Below, piece after piece: positions 25,970 to 35,516 of a DNA stretch of 64,000 nt. Made by a program: the position numbers and the translations under genes. The notes below the pieces were generated by a model. The model was not told the origin of the DNA, did no database searches, and saw nothing but the letters and a program-made list of their open reading frames with translations. Source of the stretch: Vibrio crassostreae 9ZC13 (GTDB taxonomy: Bacteria; Pseudomonadota; Gammaproteobacteria; Enterobacterales; Vibrionaceae); contig NZ_AJYZ02000019.1 of NCBI RefSeq assembly GCF_000272045.2, forward strand, positions 586,974 to 650,973. The letters are read 5' to 3'. Position 1 is the stretch's first letter. Every line of letters begins with the position of its first letter.

Positions 25970-26185
25970 GGAAAGCTCTATATCCTTAATAATAATTACT
26001 ATAAATCATGCCGATACGTCGGTTTAGAATCAAGTTAACTTTGGGATTATACACCATTAGTGGGTGACCTATTTCACAAACTTTATGCAGTGTTTACTTA
26101 TTAATCTGAATTCGGTGAATTTGCCATCAACCTGTGAGTGCAAAGTAAGTTACGATGAACTTACGTGCATTGCTAGGATATGTCT

Positions 26186-28867
26186 ATGAATCATCTTGAT
26201 CCCCTACTTAAACCCCGTTCAATCGCTGTTGTTGGTGCTTCTCAACGAGAAACACGCGCAGGATATATTGTTATGAACAATTTGTTGCATGGGGATTTTA
26301 AAGGTGCGGTGATGCCGGTTACGCCGAAATATGATTCAGTGGCCGGTGTGCTTTCTTACAAGAACATTTTGTCGTTACCGATTGTTCCTGACCTCGCAAT
26401 CTTGTGTACCAATGCGACCCATAATGTCGCTATTTTTGAAGAACTGGCTGAGAAAGGTATAGCCTCTGTCATTGTGCTTTCTTCAGACATGCAGCAAGAA
26501 AGCGATAATGGTGAGACGTATGATGAACGATGCCTAGCGATTGCCAAAAAGCACAACATTCGAGTGTTGGGTTCCAATAGTTTGGGGGTGATTGTCCCTT
26601 GGTTAAATTTGAACGCCTCATTCTCTCCAGTGACAGCATTACCCGGTAAGATCGCCTTTGTTTCTCAGTCGGCAGCTGTGTGTACCACTATTCTCGATTG
26701 GGCTAATGACAAAGAGATCGGTTTTTCGGCGTTTATCTCTATAGGCAATGGTAGCGATATCGAATTCTCGGAGTTATTGGATTATCTCAGTACCGACTCT
26801 CACACCGAAGCGATATTGCTTTATGTAGACAGCATTACTGATGCGAGGCGCTTTATTTCTGCAGCGCGTGCGGCTTCGCGTAACCGACGAATTTTGGTGT
26901 TGAAAGGCGGTCGAACGGCGAAAGGCAGAGCCGCAGCAATGGCTCACACTGGCGGTGCCGACACATTAGATATTATTTATGATTCCGCAATCCGACGCAG
27001 CGGCATGCTACGAGTTAAGAACTTACATGAACTGTTTGCTGCGGTAGAAACACTGACTCATTCAGTACCATTGCGAGGCGAGCGCTTGGCTATTGTTACT
27101 AATGGTGGCGGCCCTGCGATTATGGCTGTGGACACCCTATTTGACCGCGGTGGTAAGCTCGCAGAGTTTTCAGAAGAGACACTTGATAAGTTGAACAAGG
27201 TTTTGCCATCGAGTTGGTCTCATAGCAATCCTATCGATATTGTCGGCGACGCTGGTGATCAACGTTATATCGACACTATAAACATCTTACTCGATGGCGA
27301 TGAAGCAGACGCGATTCTTATCATGCACAGCCCTTCAGCGGTCGCACATTCCGCTAAAACGGCAGAACGAATTATTGAAGCGATTAAGAAGCACCCTCGC
27401 CACAAGCGCTTTAACATCCTGACGAATTGGTCTGGTGAGCTAACAGCAAGGCCCGCACGAAAGCTGTTTACCGAAGCGGGTTTCCCAACTTATCGGACCC
27501 CTGAAAGCTCTGTGGTCGCATTCATGCACTTAGTCGAGTACAGACGTAACCAACGTCAGTTAATGGAAACGCCGACCACTGCAGAAAAAGTACACATTGA
27601 AGATCTAGCAGATGCGAAAGGTTGGATAGAAAGAAAACTACTGGATAAAGATACAGTTAGCCTTGATACTCACCAAAACAGTCAGTTTTTCAAGAGCTTC
27701 AACCTCGATGTGTTACCAACTTGGATCGCTTCTGACCCAAGTGAAGCGGTACACATCGCTGAAACGATCGGTTATCCCGTCGCAGTAAAATTACGTTCGC
27801 CGGATATTGCACATAAGTCAGACGTACAAGGCGTGATGCTCAATTTGCGAAACAGCAGTGAAGTTGCCAATGCGGCTCAGGCAATTCTCGATCGTTCTCA
27901 ATTATCCTTCCCTACAGCAAACATCCACGGCTTGTTAATTCAAGGTATGGCTAAGCTCGCGGGCGGCCAAGAGTTGCGTATTAAGGTTACAACAGACGAA
28001 ACCTTCGGCCCAATCATATTACTTGGACAAGGTGGTTCGGAGTGGGATGAGTCGATTGATGCCGCAGCTGCTTTTCCACCGCTCAACATAACACTGGCGC
28101 GTTACTTGATTATTCGAGCGATAAAAAGCGGCAAGATTCGTCTACAAAAACTCCCTAACCCCATCGATATAGAAGGTTTGTCTGAGTTATTGGTACGTAT
28201 ATCGCAAATGGTAGTGGATTGCCCTGAAATACATGATTTGGATATCCATCCAGTACTGGCCAATGGTGACAAGTTCACGATATTAGATGCCGATATCATC
28301 TTGAAAGCGTACGAAGGCGATCCACAGGAACGTCTTGCGATTCGCCCTTATCCGGTCGAGCTTGAAGAACGTATCCAGCTAAAAGATGGAACCGAAGTGT
28401 TGTTACGCCCTATTCTTCCCGAAGATGAACCGCTTCATGCTGACTTCATTAACCGTGTGTCTAAAGAGGATCTGTATAAGCGTTTCTTTAGTGATGTCGG
28501 TGAATTCAATCATGAGGCGTTGGCGAATTTCACTCAAATTGATTTCGATAGAGAAATCGCCTTTGTGGTCGTTCGCGAGGAACAAGGCGTTCCAGCGATC
28601 ATCGGCGTGTCCCGTGCGCTGATTAACCCTGAGAACACAGACGCCGAATTCGCAATATTGATTCGTTCTGACCTTAAAGGTGTTGGTCTAGGTCGCATTC
28701 TTATGACCAAGGTTATCGATTACTGCCGTGCGAAGCAGACCAAGCAGATGTCGGGTATGACGATGCCAACCAATAGAGGGATGCTGACACTAGCTCAAAA
28801 GCTCGGTTTTAAGCTAGATATCAGTTTTGAAGATGGTACTGCAGATATGGTGTTACCGTTACTTTAA
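26186..28867 (+). CDS. patZ: Pat/YfiQ-type protein lysine acetyltransferase (CoA-ligase-like plus GNAT)
   Basis: An 893-residue cytoplasmic enzyme. The ATG at 26186 is better spaced (7 bases after AGGA) than the ATG at 26180. The N-terminal part is an inactive NDP-forming acyl-CoA synthetase: CoA-binding fold (IAVVGASQRETRAGYIVMNN), ligase domain, and ATP-grasp domain (about 480-700; AVKLRSPDIAHKSDVQGVML). The C-terminal GNAT domain (about 725-893) has the acetyl-CoA loop VGLGRILMTKVIDYC. E. coli PatZ acetylates acetyl-CoA synthetase and other enzymes. The last 9 bp overlap the convergent LysR gene. Confidence 0.9.
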   Translation: MNHLDPLLKPRSIAVVGASQRETRAGYIVMNNLLHGDFKGAVMPVTPKYDSVAGVLSYKNILSLPIVPDLAILCTNATHNVAIFEELAEKGIASVIVLSSDMQQESDNGETYDERCLAIAKKHNIRVLGSNSLGVIVPWLNLNASFSPVTALPGKIAFVSQSAAVCTTILDWANDKEIGFSAFISIGNGSDIEFSELLDYLSTDSHTEAILLYVDSITDARRFISAARAASRNRRILVLKGGRTAKGRAAAMAHTGGADTLDIIYDSAIRRSGMLRVKNLHELFAAVETLTHSVPLRGERLAIVTNGGGPAIMAVDTLFDRGGKLAEFSEETLDKLNKVLPSSWSHSNPIDIVGDAGDQRYIDTINILLDGDEADAILIMHSPSAVAHSAKTAERIIEAIKKHPRHKRFNILTNWSGELTARPARKLFTEAGFPTYRTPESSVVAFMHLVEYRRNQRQLMETPTTAEKVHIEDLADAKGWIERKLLDKDTVSLDTHQNSQFFKSFNLDVLPTWIASDPSEAVHIAETIGYPVAVKLRSPDIAHKSDVQGVMLNLRNSSEVANAAQAILDRSQLSFPTANIHGLLIQGMAKLAGGQELRIKVTTDETFGPIILLGQGGSEWDESIDAAAAFPPLNITLARYLIIRAIKSGKIRLQKLPNPIDIEGLSELLVRISQMVVDCPEIHDLDIHPVLANGDKFTILDADIILKAYEGDPQERLAIRPYPVELEERIQLKDGTEVLLRPILPEDEPLHADFINRVSKEDLYKRFFSDVGEFNHEALANFTQIDFDREIAFVVVREEQGVPAIIGVSRALINPENTDAEFAILIRSDLKGVGLGRILMTKVIDYCRAKQTKQMSGMTMPTNRGMLTLAQKLGFKLDISFEDGTADMVLPLL

Positions 28868-29746
28868 CGCCCATGTCTTTTTAAGATGTTGGATACACCA
28901 AGACTTGGCGTCGCCCATTTTGTTGCGTCGCCAAGCCATAACAATATCGATCGGTTGTGGTTCTGTACCGGAGATCTGCTGTAGTACGCCAGATTCAATC
29001 AAAGGTTTAGCGACACTATTCGGTAAGGTGCCAATCCCTAGTCCTGATGTCAAAGCCTCTACTTTCGCAGGAAAGCTTGTCACGGTTAAACGAGGCTGTT
29101 TCTCTAGAATATTGATGCTTAGTGCTGGCTGATCGCGTGCGGTGTCTGCAATGGCAATAACCCTGTAACTTTCTCTCGCCTTCTGATCGAATTCACCAGA
29201 ACGCTTGTGAACATAATGGTTTGATGCTGCCACCCAAACCATTTCTATTTTACCTATTACGTCACTTTTAATGTCGTTTGGAATCGTATCAAGCTTTGGG
29301 CACACAAGTAAGTCAGCTCGGCCATCGGCCAGAGATTCCCAACAACCCGCTAAGATTTCCTCTTGCAAACGAACGCGTGTTTTACTGATTTTTCCTAGTT
29401 CATCTACCAGTGGGAAAAAGTTAGCAATCGGGATAATGCCATCAAAGGCGATGGTCAAATCGAGCTCCCAACCATTGGCTAGAATGCTTGCCTCGTTAAC
29501 AAGACGTTCTGTAGCTCCAAGAATGATTCTACCTTGCTCAAGTATCAACTGACCCGCTTCCGTGAAATTTGCACGGTGGCCTGAGCGGTCAAAAATCATG
29601 ATGTCTAGATCTTGTTCAAGCTTCTGTATTTGATAGCTGAGTGATGAAGGCGCTCTGTCCATTTCATTGGCCGCGGCGGCGAAACTTCCACGTCGGTCGA
29701 TGGCGTCTAGGATGTGTAACGCTTCAAGTGTTATTGGACTATGCAT
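28859..29746 (-). CDS. LysR-family transcriptional regulator
   Basis: A 295-residue regulator. The N-terminal winged helix-turn-helix reads ALHILDAIDRRGSFAAAANE, then SSLSYQIQKLEQDLDIMIFD and a linker helix. The substrate-binding domain follows (LTIAFDGIIPIANFFPLVDE, about 95-295) with GLGIGTLPNSVAKPLIESG near 235. The ligand is unknown. Its nearest divergent neighbour is hutA, about 225 bp away, but that gene carries a Fur box and I see no reason to link them. Its 3' end overlaps the Pat gene by 9 bp on opposite strands. Confidence 0.93.
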   Translation of the reverse strand: MHSPITLEALHILDAIDRRGSFAAAANEMDRAPSSLSYQIQKLEQDLDIMIFDRSGHRANFTEAGQLILEQGRIILGATERLVNEASILANGWELDLTIAFDGIIPIANFFPLVDELGKISKTRVRLQEEILAGCWESLADGRADLLVCPKLDTIPNDIKSDVIGKIEMVWVAASNHYVHKRSGEFDQKARESYRVIAIADTARDQPALSINILEKQPRLTVTSFPAKVEALTSGLGIGTLPNSVAKPLIESGVLQQISGTEPQPIDIVMAWRRNKMGDAKSWCIQHLKKTWALK

Positions 29747-29890
29747 AGCTTTCCTACTTTATAAATGAGACTTGAATCACAAAAACAGAAGCATTCAGAC
29801 TGTGAATGGAACTGTAAAAGTCTTTTTAATACAGATATTTAAGAGTATTAATTATGAGTTAGTTGATAAAATTGAAAATTATTTAAATGC

Positions 29891-29911
29891 AAATAATAGT
29901 AATTATCATTT
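29891..29911 (+). promoter_or_regulatory. Fur box upstream of hutA
   Basis: AAATAATAGTAATTATCATT (29891-29910, plus one T) matches the Fur consensus well, most clearly on the minus strand as ATGATAATTACTATTATTT. It lies 60-80 bp before the hutA start in a very AT-rich stretch, so iron repression of hutA is likely. Confidence 0.7.
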
Positions 29912-29970
29912 AGATCCAATATTATATTTCGCAAATCAAGATAATACTATGGAACTAAGGTAACTATCAG

Positions 29971-32103
29971 ATGTATAAGCAATCCCTGCTCTCTGCTTCA
30001 ATCGTTTTAGCGCTTTCATCAACATCAGCCTTTGCTGAAGATTATGCCCTATTTGACGAGGTTGTTGTATCTTCGACTCGTACTAATCAACAACTTGAAG
30101 ATGTTGCTGCGTCGGTAACTGTGATTAACGATAAAGATATCGAAAAAAACATGGTTACGGATGTAGAAGACTTATTTAAGTACACACCAGGTGTCACGGT
30201 GACGACGAATTCTCGCCAAGGGATTCAAGGTATTAACATTCGTGGTATGGAAGGTAACCGAGTAAAGGTTATCGTTGATGGAGTATCACAAACTAGCCAA
30301 TTTACTCCAAGTGGTACTCAGTCATATAACTTCATTAACTCTTCACGCATTGATGTCGATACGGATATGTTGAAGTCTGTCGAGATTGTTAAAGGTGCGG
30401 CTTCTTCTCTGTATGGTTCTGACGCGATTGGTGGTATTGCTGCGTTCGAAACAAAAGACCCGAGTGACTTTTTAAAAGACAAAGACTTCGGTGGCCACGC
30501 GAAGTTCAACTACTCTTCATCTGATAATACCTTTAGCGAATCGGTTGCTTTAGCAAATCGTATTGGCGACCTAGAAACGTTAGTTGCTTATACTCGCAGA
30601 GACGGTGAGCAAACTGATAACTTTGGTACACCTGATGAGCAAGATACTCAGAACAACAACTTGTTGGTTAAGCTTCAGTACCAATTAAACGAACAACACC
30701 GTTTAGAGTTTTCTGGTAACTTCATTGAGAATTCTGGTGATACCGATTTAAATAGTGCAAGTTACACCGACTACACTGGCGAAGACACAACTAGCCAACA
30801 GCAAATCGGTATCAAACATATTTGGGATGCTGACCTAGCGTTTGCAGATACTATTACTTGGCAAGCTGACTGGCTGAGCAAAGAAGAGAATGGCGTAACT
30901 AATCGTACTTCTAATGGCGGTATGTTCCTACCTCCGGCAGGTAATGTTCAGAAAAAGGACTATATCTACGAGGATGAAGGTTATCAATTTGATGTGCAAT
31001 TCGATAAGTTCTTCATGACGGGTAATGTAGAAAACTACTTTATCTATGGCGCTTCATATTCGGACAAAGACATTAAAAACGTTAATAACGAATATAACTC
31101 CATCAGCGCAGACCAAGTTATTTTCTACATCCCTGCCGCATCTGAAAGAAAATATGGATTCTTTGCTCAAAATGAAATGACGATCGGAAATTGGATGATT
31201 ACTCCGGGTGTTCGTTTTGATGGTTTTGAAACTGATCCAGGTGATACAAGTCAAAACCCAAGTGGTAACCCAGAAGAGTCTTATGCAAAATATTCAGACT
31301 CAGCTGTTACCGGACGTTTGGGTACAACTTACACGCTTAATGATGAAAATAAGATCTTCGGTCAAATCAGCCAAGGCTTTAGAGCTCCTGATTTCCAAGA
31401 GCTTTACTACTCATTTGGTAATCCTGCTCACGGTTATTTGAATGCCCCTAACCCTGACTTAGAAGCTGAAGAAAGTATTTCATACGAGTTAGGTTGGCGT
31501 CATAACACAAATTATTCATCAAGCGAAATCGCTATCTTCTACAGCGATTATGATAACTTTATTGATAACGTAGCAGTTAGTGGCTCAGCCACTCCGGCCG
31601 ATCCAACAATATATCAGAATGTAAACATTGATGAAGCCGTAATTAAAGGTATCGAAGCGTCAAATACACAGTCTTGGAATAGCTTCATGCCAGTGAAAGG
31701 TGTTAGTACTCGTGTTTCTGCAACGTATACTGAAGGTGAAGATGGCGAAGGTAATCCTCTTAACAGTGTAAACCCTTGGAACGCTGTCGTTGGTTTTAAC
31801 TATGATGCTCCTTCAGCACTATGGGGTACATCACTTAACATAAGCTACACAGCAGGTAAGAAGTCTAGTGATATCAACAGCGATGGTTTGAATGATGAAA
31901 TTCTACCAATTGATTCAGCAACTGTAGTTGACCTAACAGCATACTACTTGCCGATGAAGGATCTTACGCTTAGAGCAGGTCTCTTCAACGTTACGGATGA
32001 AGAGTACTACTCGTGGAATGACGTTCGTGGATTCTCACAAGAAGATAAAGATTACACGCAAGCAGGTCGTAACTGGTCAATTACAGCTAAATACGAATTC
32101 TAA
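29971..32103 (+). CDS. hutA: TonB-dependent heme/hemoglobin receptor HutA
   Basis: A 710-residue outer-membrane receptor for heme uptake. Signal peptide MYKQSLLSASIVLALSSTSA, cleaved after AFA, then a TonB-box-like DEVVVSSTR. The plug (about 40-165) has NIRGMEGNRVKVIVDGV and EIVKGAASSLYGSDAIGGI. The barrel carries the heme-receptor signature FRAP...NPDL (FRAPDFQELYYSFGNPAHGY, then NAPNPDLEAEES). It ends in a C-terminal phenylalanine (ITAKYEF). Position relative to ddl agrees with V. cholerae hutA on chromosome II, from memory. A Fur box precedes it and a strong terminator follows. Confidence 0.9.
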   Translation: MYKQSLLSASIVLALSSTSAFAEDYALFDEVVVSSTRTNQQLEDVAASVTVINDKDIEKNMVTDVEDLFKYTPGVTVTTNSRQGIQGINIRGMEGNRVKVIVDGVSQTSQFTPSGTQSYNFINSSRIDVDTDMLKSVEIVKGAASSLYGSDAIGGIAAFETKDPSDFLKDKDFGGHAKFNYSSSDNTFSESVALANRIGDLETLVAYTRRDGEQTDNFGTPDEQDTQNNNLLVKLQYQLNEQHRLEFSGNFIENSGDTDLNSASYTDYTGEDTTSQQQIGIKHIWDADLAFADTITWQADWLSKEENGVTNRTSNGGMFLPPAGNVQKKDYIYEDEGYQFDVQFDKFFMTGNVENYFIYGASYSDKDIKNVNNEYNSISADQVIFYIPAASERKYGFFAQNEMTIGNWMITPGVRFDGFETDPGDTSQNPSGNPEESYAKYSDSAVTGRLGTTYTLNDENKIFGQISQGFRAPDFQELYYSFGNPAHGYLNAPNPDLEAEESISYELGWRHNTNYSSSEIAIFYSDYDNFIDNVAVSGSATPADPTIYQNVNIDEAVIKGIEASNTQSWNSFMPVKGVSTRVSATYTEGEDGEGNPLNSVNPWNAVVGFNYDAPSALWGTSLNISYTAGKKSSDINSDGLNDEILPIDSATVVDLTAYYLPMKDLTLRAGLFNVTDEEYYSWNDVRGFSQEDKDYTQAGRNWSITAKYEF

Positions 32104-32132
32104 TTCGTTAAAAAACTGAATTGCAGATACTA

Positions 32133-32157
32133 AAAAGCCAGCTAAATGCTGGCTTTT
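32133..32157. terminator. bidirectional terminator between hutA and the microprotein gene
   Basis: AAAAGCCAGC (32133-32142) pairs perfectly with GCTGGCTTTT (32148-32157) around a five-base loop. It can stop hutA on the plus strand and the small gene at 32201-32275 on the minus strand. Confidence 0.9.
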
Positions 32158-32200
32158 ATTATTTCACTAAAAAATTGTATAAAAAAGGTAATAAGTGAAA

Positions 32201-32275
32201 TTACTTCTCTGCCATCTCTTTTTTAACCATTACTGCAGCAGCAACGATGAAAGTGATGATTAGGCCTAGTTCCAT
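32201..32275 (-). CDS. 24-residue single-helix membrane microprotein
   Basis: The ATG at 32275 is preceded on the minus strand by TTTGGAGTTAATC, giving GGAG about 6 bases from the start. The product begins MELGLIITFIVAAAVMVKKE and ends MAEK: a hydrophobic helix of about 14 residues followed by a charged tail. That is the shape of known bacterial membrane microproteins such as CydX-type subunits, though I recognise no family. The bidirectional terminator at 32133-32157 lies just downstream, which supports a real transcript. It is flanked by hutA and galE with no obvious partner. Confidence 0.6.
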   Translation of the reverse strand: MELGLIITFIVAAAVMVKKEMAEK

Positions 32276-32385
32276 GATTAACTCCAAAGAAAATTAACAT
32301 TAAACATATAATTCGCGAGCATAATAACACAGCGGATACAGAATGATACTTTTTAACCACTAATTTACTTTTTATTCGATTAAGA

Positions 32386-32413
32386 TCAAAAAAGATGCCC
32401 GAAAGCATCTTTT
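32386..32413 (-). terminator. rho-independent terminator of galE
   Basis: AAAAGATGC (32390-32398) pairs with GCATCTTTT (32405-32413) and is followed on the minus strand by a T run. It starts 31 bp past the galE stop. Confidence 0.85.
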
Positions 32414-32443
32414 AATTTTTGAATCATTCACGAAACCACTAGG

Positions 32444-33457
32444 TTAACCAGGGAATCCATTCGGGTTTGTTGACTGCCAGCGCCATGTATCTTCGGTCAT
32501 TTCAGCCAATGTGCGGCTTGCATTCCAGCCCAGTTCTTTCTGAGCTTTAGCTGGATCTGCCCAACACTCTGCGATGTCACCAGGACGGCGTTCAACTAGC
32601 TTGTAAGGGATCTCTTTACCGCTTGCTTGTTCGAATGCTTTAACCATGTCTAACACACTTGAACCGTTACCCGTACCAAGGTTGTAGATATGAAGACCGT
32701 CTTTGCACCCTACTTTCTCAAGCGCTGCGATGTGGCCATCAGACAGATCCATTACGTGGATGTAATCGCGAACGCCAGTCCCGTCTTTTGTTGGATAATC
32801 GCTACCAAATACAGATAGGAATTCACGGCGGCCCACTGCTACTTGAGAGACAAATGGCATTAGGTTATTTGGGATACCTTGCGGGTCTTCACCTAGCTCA
32901 CCACTTGGATGTGAACCTACAGGGTTAAAGTAACGCAGCAGTGTAATGCTCCAATCAGGATTGGCTTTTTGGAAATCGGTTAAACACTCTTCAACCATTA
33001 GTTTACTACGACCATATGGGTTGGTAGCGCTTGTTGGGAAGTCTTCAGTAATTGGCACACTTGCAGGATCACCGTATACCGTTGCTGAAGAGCTAAATAC
33101 CAAGGTTTTTACACCCGCATCACGCATTGCATCAACAAGAACTAAAGTGCCGTTTACGTTGTTGTCGTAGTATTCAAGAGGCTTTTCCACAGATTCACCA
33201 ACCGCCTTTAGGCCAGCGAAATGAATAACGGCTTCAATGTTGTGTTGCTTCATGGTTTCAGTCAAAAGCGCTTTATCACGAACGTCACCTTCAATGAAAT
33301 TAGGGCGAACACCGGATACTTTTTCGATACGCTCTAGAACGCTTGGTTTACTGTTGTACAAGCTATCAAAAAGTACAGGTGTCATTCCTGCGTTGATCAT
33401 CTGGATACTTGTATGGCTACCGATGTAACCCATGCCACCTGTAACTAAAACATTCAT
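32444..33457 (-). CDS. galE: UDP-glucose 4-epimerase
   Basis: A 337-residue short-chain dehydrogenase/reductase enzyme that interconverts UDP-glucose and UDP-galactose with bound NAD. It has the glycine-rich start VLVTGGMGYIGSHTSIQMI, the Ser/Tyr/Lys triad (FSSSATVYG, then NPYGRSK), and GTGVRDYIHVMDLSDGHIAA. The end matches GalE (ELGWNASRTLAEMTEDTWRW). No other gal genes are adjacent, so it probably supplies surface polysaccharide or general galactose metabolism. Monocistronic with its own terminator. Confidence 0.96.
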   Translation of the reverse strand: MNVLVTGGMGYIGSHTSIQMINAGMTPVLFDSLYNSKPSVLERIEKVSGVRPNFIEGDVRDKALLTETMKQHNIEAVIHFAGLKAVGESVEKPLEYYDNNVNGTLVLVDAMRDAGVKTLVFSSSATVYGDPASVPITEDFPTSATNPYGRSKLMVEECLTDFQKANPDWSITLLRYFNPVGSHPSGELGEDPQGIPNNLMPFVSQVAVGRREFLSVFGSDYPTKDGTGVRDYIHVMDLSDGHIAALEKVGCKDGLHIYNLGTGNGSSVLDMVKAFEQASGKEIPYKLVERRPGDIAECWADPAKAQKELGWNASRTLAEMTEDTWRWQSTNPNGFPG

Positions 33458-33542
33458 GTTTAGCGGACCTTTTAATTAAAAATATTCAACCTATCACTTA
33501 TGATACAACAACTTAGGCAGAGGTCACAAACACCTACGGCTA

Positions 33543-35516
33543 TTAACTATCACGAGAGAACACAAATTGACCTTTTCCTTTGCGTTTTGCTTGGTACATC
33601 GCCTCATCGGCAACCTTTAGAATCACGTCTATATCACGCTCTGAACCATCAACTAAGTGTATGCCCAAGCTCGCTCCAACATGAAGCGAACGCTGTTTAT
33701 GGGTCACTTCTTGCCCGATCAGATCCAACAGTCGCTCCGCTAACTTTGCTAACAAGACTTTGTTGGTCTGTTTAATAATAAGAACAAATTCATCCCCCGA
33801 CAAACGTGCTACCAAATCTCCTGCACGAACTTGAGATAGCAACCGGCTCGATACTTCTTTGAGGATTTCGTCGCCCGCATCGTGTCCATAGTTATCGTTA
33901 ACGTGTTTAAAGCCATCGAGATCCAAGTAGATAACCGCAAAATGCTGATTAGAATAATGGCTAGACGTGACGACATCATCCATCACCTTATACAGCTGAG
34001 CTCTGTTGGCCAAACCCGTTAATGCGTCGTGATGAGCCAAGTGTTCAAGCCTTTCCATCTCTTTGACATTAGATAAATCAGACAGTGTGAGTACCATATC
34101 AAACTCGTCTTTCTCGTTGTCTGACGAAACTCGATTCACTTTTACAAACATTGGAACCAAAGTGCCGGATGCACTCTTCTCCCATACCTCGCCTTGCCAC
34201 TGCCCATAATTTTCCAATGAACTGCGAATTGTCGGCATTAGGGATGAAAACTGTTGCCAAGAAAAAACGTCAAATGGTGTTTTGCCCACCAGCAGATCAG
34301 CGTGATAACCAAGAAGTTGGGTGACCGCTGGGTTTACCATGGCAATTACATTGGATGAATTCAGTACGATTAAGCCGTCTTTACTGTTCTCAAAAACACC
34401 CGCGGCTATACGCTGGCGACTCATGGCCGTTTCTATCCCCGTGACATCTTGGATTGCATAAAGAATACGACCGCGCTTTGACAACGAACGGCTGCTCACA
34501 CGAAGCCAGCGTTTTGAGTTAAAGAGATCGGTGGTTTCGAGTAGTTCGTCATTCAGCTCAATATTAGCGTCGATAACCTCTTGTAAGAACCCAGTTTGCT
34601 TTGTTGCGATCAACTCTTGGATCAATAAATTTTCAAGAAACGCTTCGGTACACTTAAAAATGTCACGAGTGGCAGCGTTCGCATGAACGATGAACCCTTT
34701 TTCATCGGCTACCAACAACGAGTGCTGAACAGTTTCAATTACCTCATTCGCAAACGACTTTTCTTCTTGTAGTTTATCTAGCGTAAAATTGATTTGGTTG
34801 TCACGATGTTGAAGTCTTTCGAGCATCGTATTAAAAGCTCGAACCAGATCCCCTATCTCATCGTGGTTCGTTGCGACTAATTTTGGTTGTTCTGAACGAC
34901 GTTCAACAAAGGCTTGCATCGCCTCATTAAGGTCAAACATCGGATCGATAATCAAGCGTTGAACCAATTTGACCAGTACCCCGCCTAACATCACCAGAAA
35001 CAGCAAGTAGACGGCCGCAACCTTGAAAATATTCGTTAAGATCGTATTAAACGTTCCTTTTGATATTGTCACTCTCAAGTTAGCGATCACAGCGTCATCC
35101 AGCGTCACCGGAACAAGCAAAAAGATGAAATTCTCGGAGATGGCAAATTGGTGATCCGCGATGTCATTTAATTCATCGGTATTCGGCCTTGGAACCAGCG
35201 TATTACTCACTTGATAACTCGCAAAAAGCTGTTCGTTAATGTCATAGAGCTTCACCCTGACTATATCTTTATCCGCAACAAAGGCTGACAAAATCTCCTG
35301 AGCCGAAGATTTATCCTCAAATAGAATCGCGGCTTGTAGGTTATAGGCAACACCTTGTGCCAACACTTTAACTCGCTGAATAAGACTCTCTTTCTCTCGC
35401 TCAAAAGTGACAGTGTAATTAACTGATTGAATCGTTACAAAAGTAACCGCGATGAAGATGACAATCGGTAATATTAGCTTGTTTTTAATCGATAAATTAT
35501 TAATGAAAGACAACAT
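33543..35516 (-). CDS. YfiN-like membrane diguanylate cyclase (CHASE8-HAMP-PAS-PAS-GGDEF)
   Basis: A 657-residue inner-membrane cyclase. Helix 1 is about residues 14-35; a periplasmic CHASE8-like domain (about 36-158) has AQGVAYNLQAAILFEDKSSA. Helix 2 (about 164-187) leads to HAMP (about 182-236, DEIGDLVRAFNTMLERLQ). Two PAS domains (about 250-365 and 375-490) precede GGDEF (about 500-655). The active loop is SGDEF instead of GGDEF, often tolerated, and a proper I-site (RAGD) sits 5 residues upstream, so product inhibition is expected. Its ATG overlaps the stop of the YfiR-like gene (TAATG), as in yfiRN pairs where the periplasmic YfiR represses the cyclase. Confidence 0.9.
   Translation of the reverse strand: MLSFINNLSIKNKLILPIVIFIAVTFVTIQSVNYTVTFEREKESLIQRVKVLAQGVAYNLQAAILFEDKSSAQEILSAFVADKDIVRVKLYDINEQLFASYQVSNTLVPRPNTDELNDIADHQFAISENFIFLLVPVTLDDAVIANLRVTISKGTFNTILTNIFKVAAVYLLFLVMLGGVLVKLVQRLIIDPMFDLNEAMQAFVERRSEQPKLVATNHDEIGDLVRAFNTMLERLQHRDNQINFTLDKLQEEKSFANEVIETVQHSLLVADEKGFIVHANAATRDIFKCTEAFLENLLIQELIATKQTGFLQEVIDANIELNDELLETTDLFNSKRWLRVSSRSLSKRGRILYAIQDVTGIETAMSRQRIAAGVFENSKDGLIVLNSSNVIAMVNPAVTQLLGYHADLLVGKTPFDVFSWQQFSSLMPTIRSSLENYGQWQGEVWEKSASGTLVPMFVKVNRVSSDNEKDEFDMVLTLSDLSNVKEMERLEHLAHHDALTGLANRAQLYKVMDDVVTSSHYSNQHFAVIYLDLDGFKHVNDNYGHDAGDEILKEVSSRLLSQVRAGDLVARLSGDEFVLIIKQTNKVLLAKLAERLLDLIGQEVTHKQRSLHVGASLGIHLVDGSERDIDVILKVADEAMYQAKRKGKGQFVFSRDS

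Noticed and set aside
29772..29963. 63-codon plus-strand frame just upstream of hutA
   Set aside because: It runs straight through the Fur box and AT-rich promoter region of hutA, lacks a ribosome-binding site, and its composition is that of AT-rich non-coding DNA.
32223..32408. 61-codon minus-strand frame between hutA and galE
   Set aside because: It overlaps the better supported 24-codon frame (GGAG, membrane helix) in another phase, has no ribosome-binding site and covers the galE terminator.
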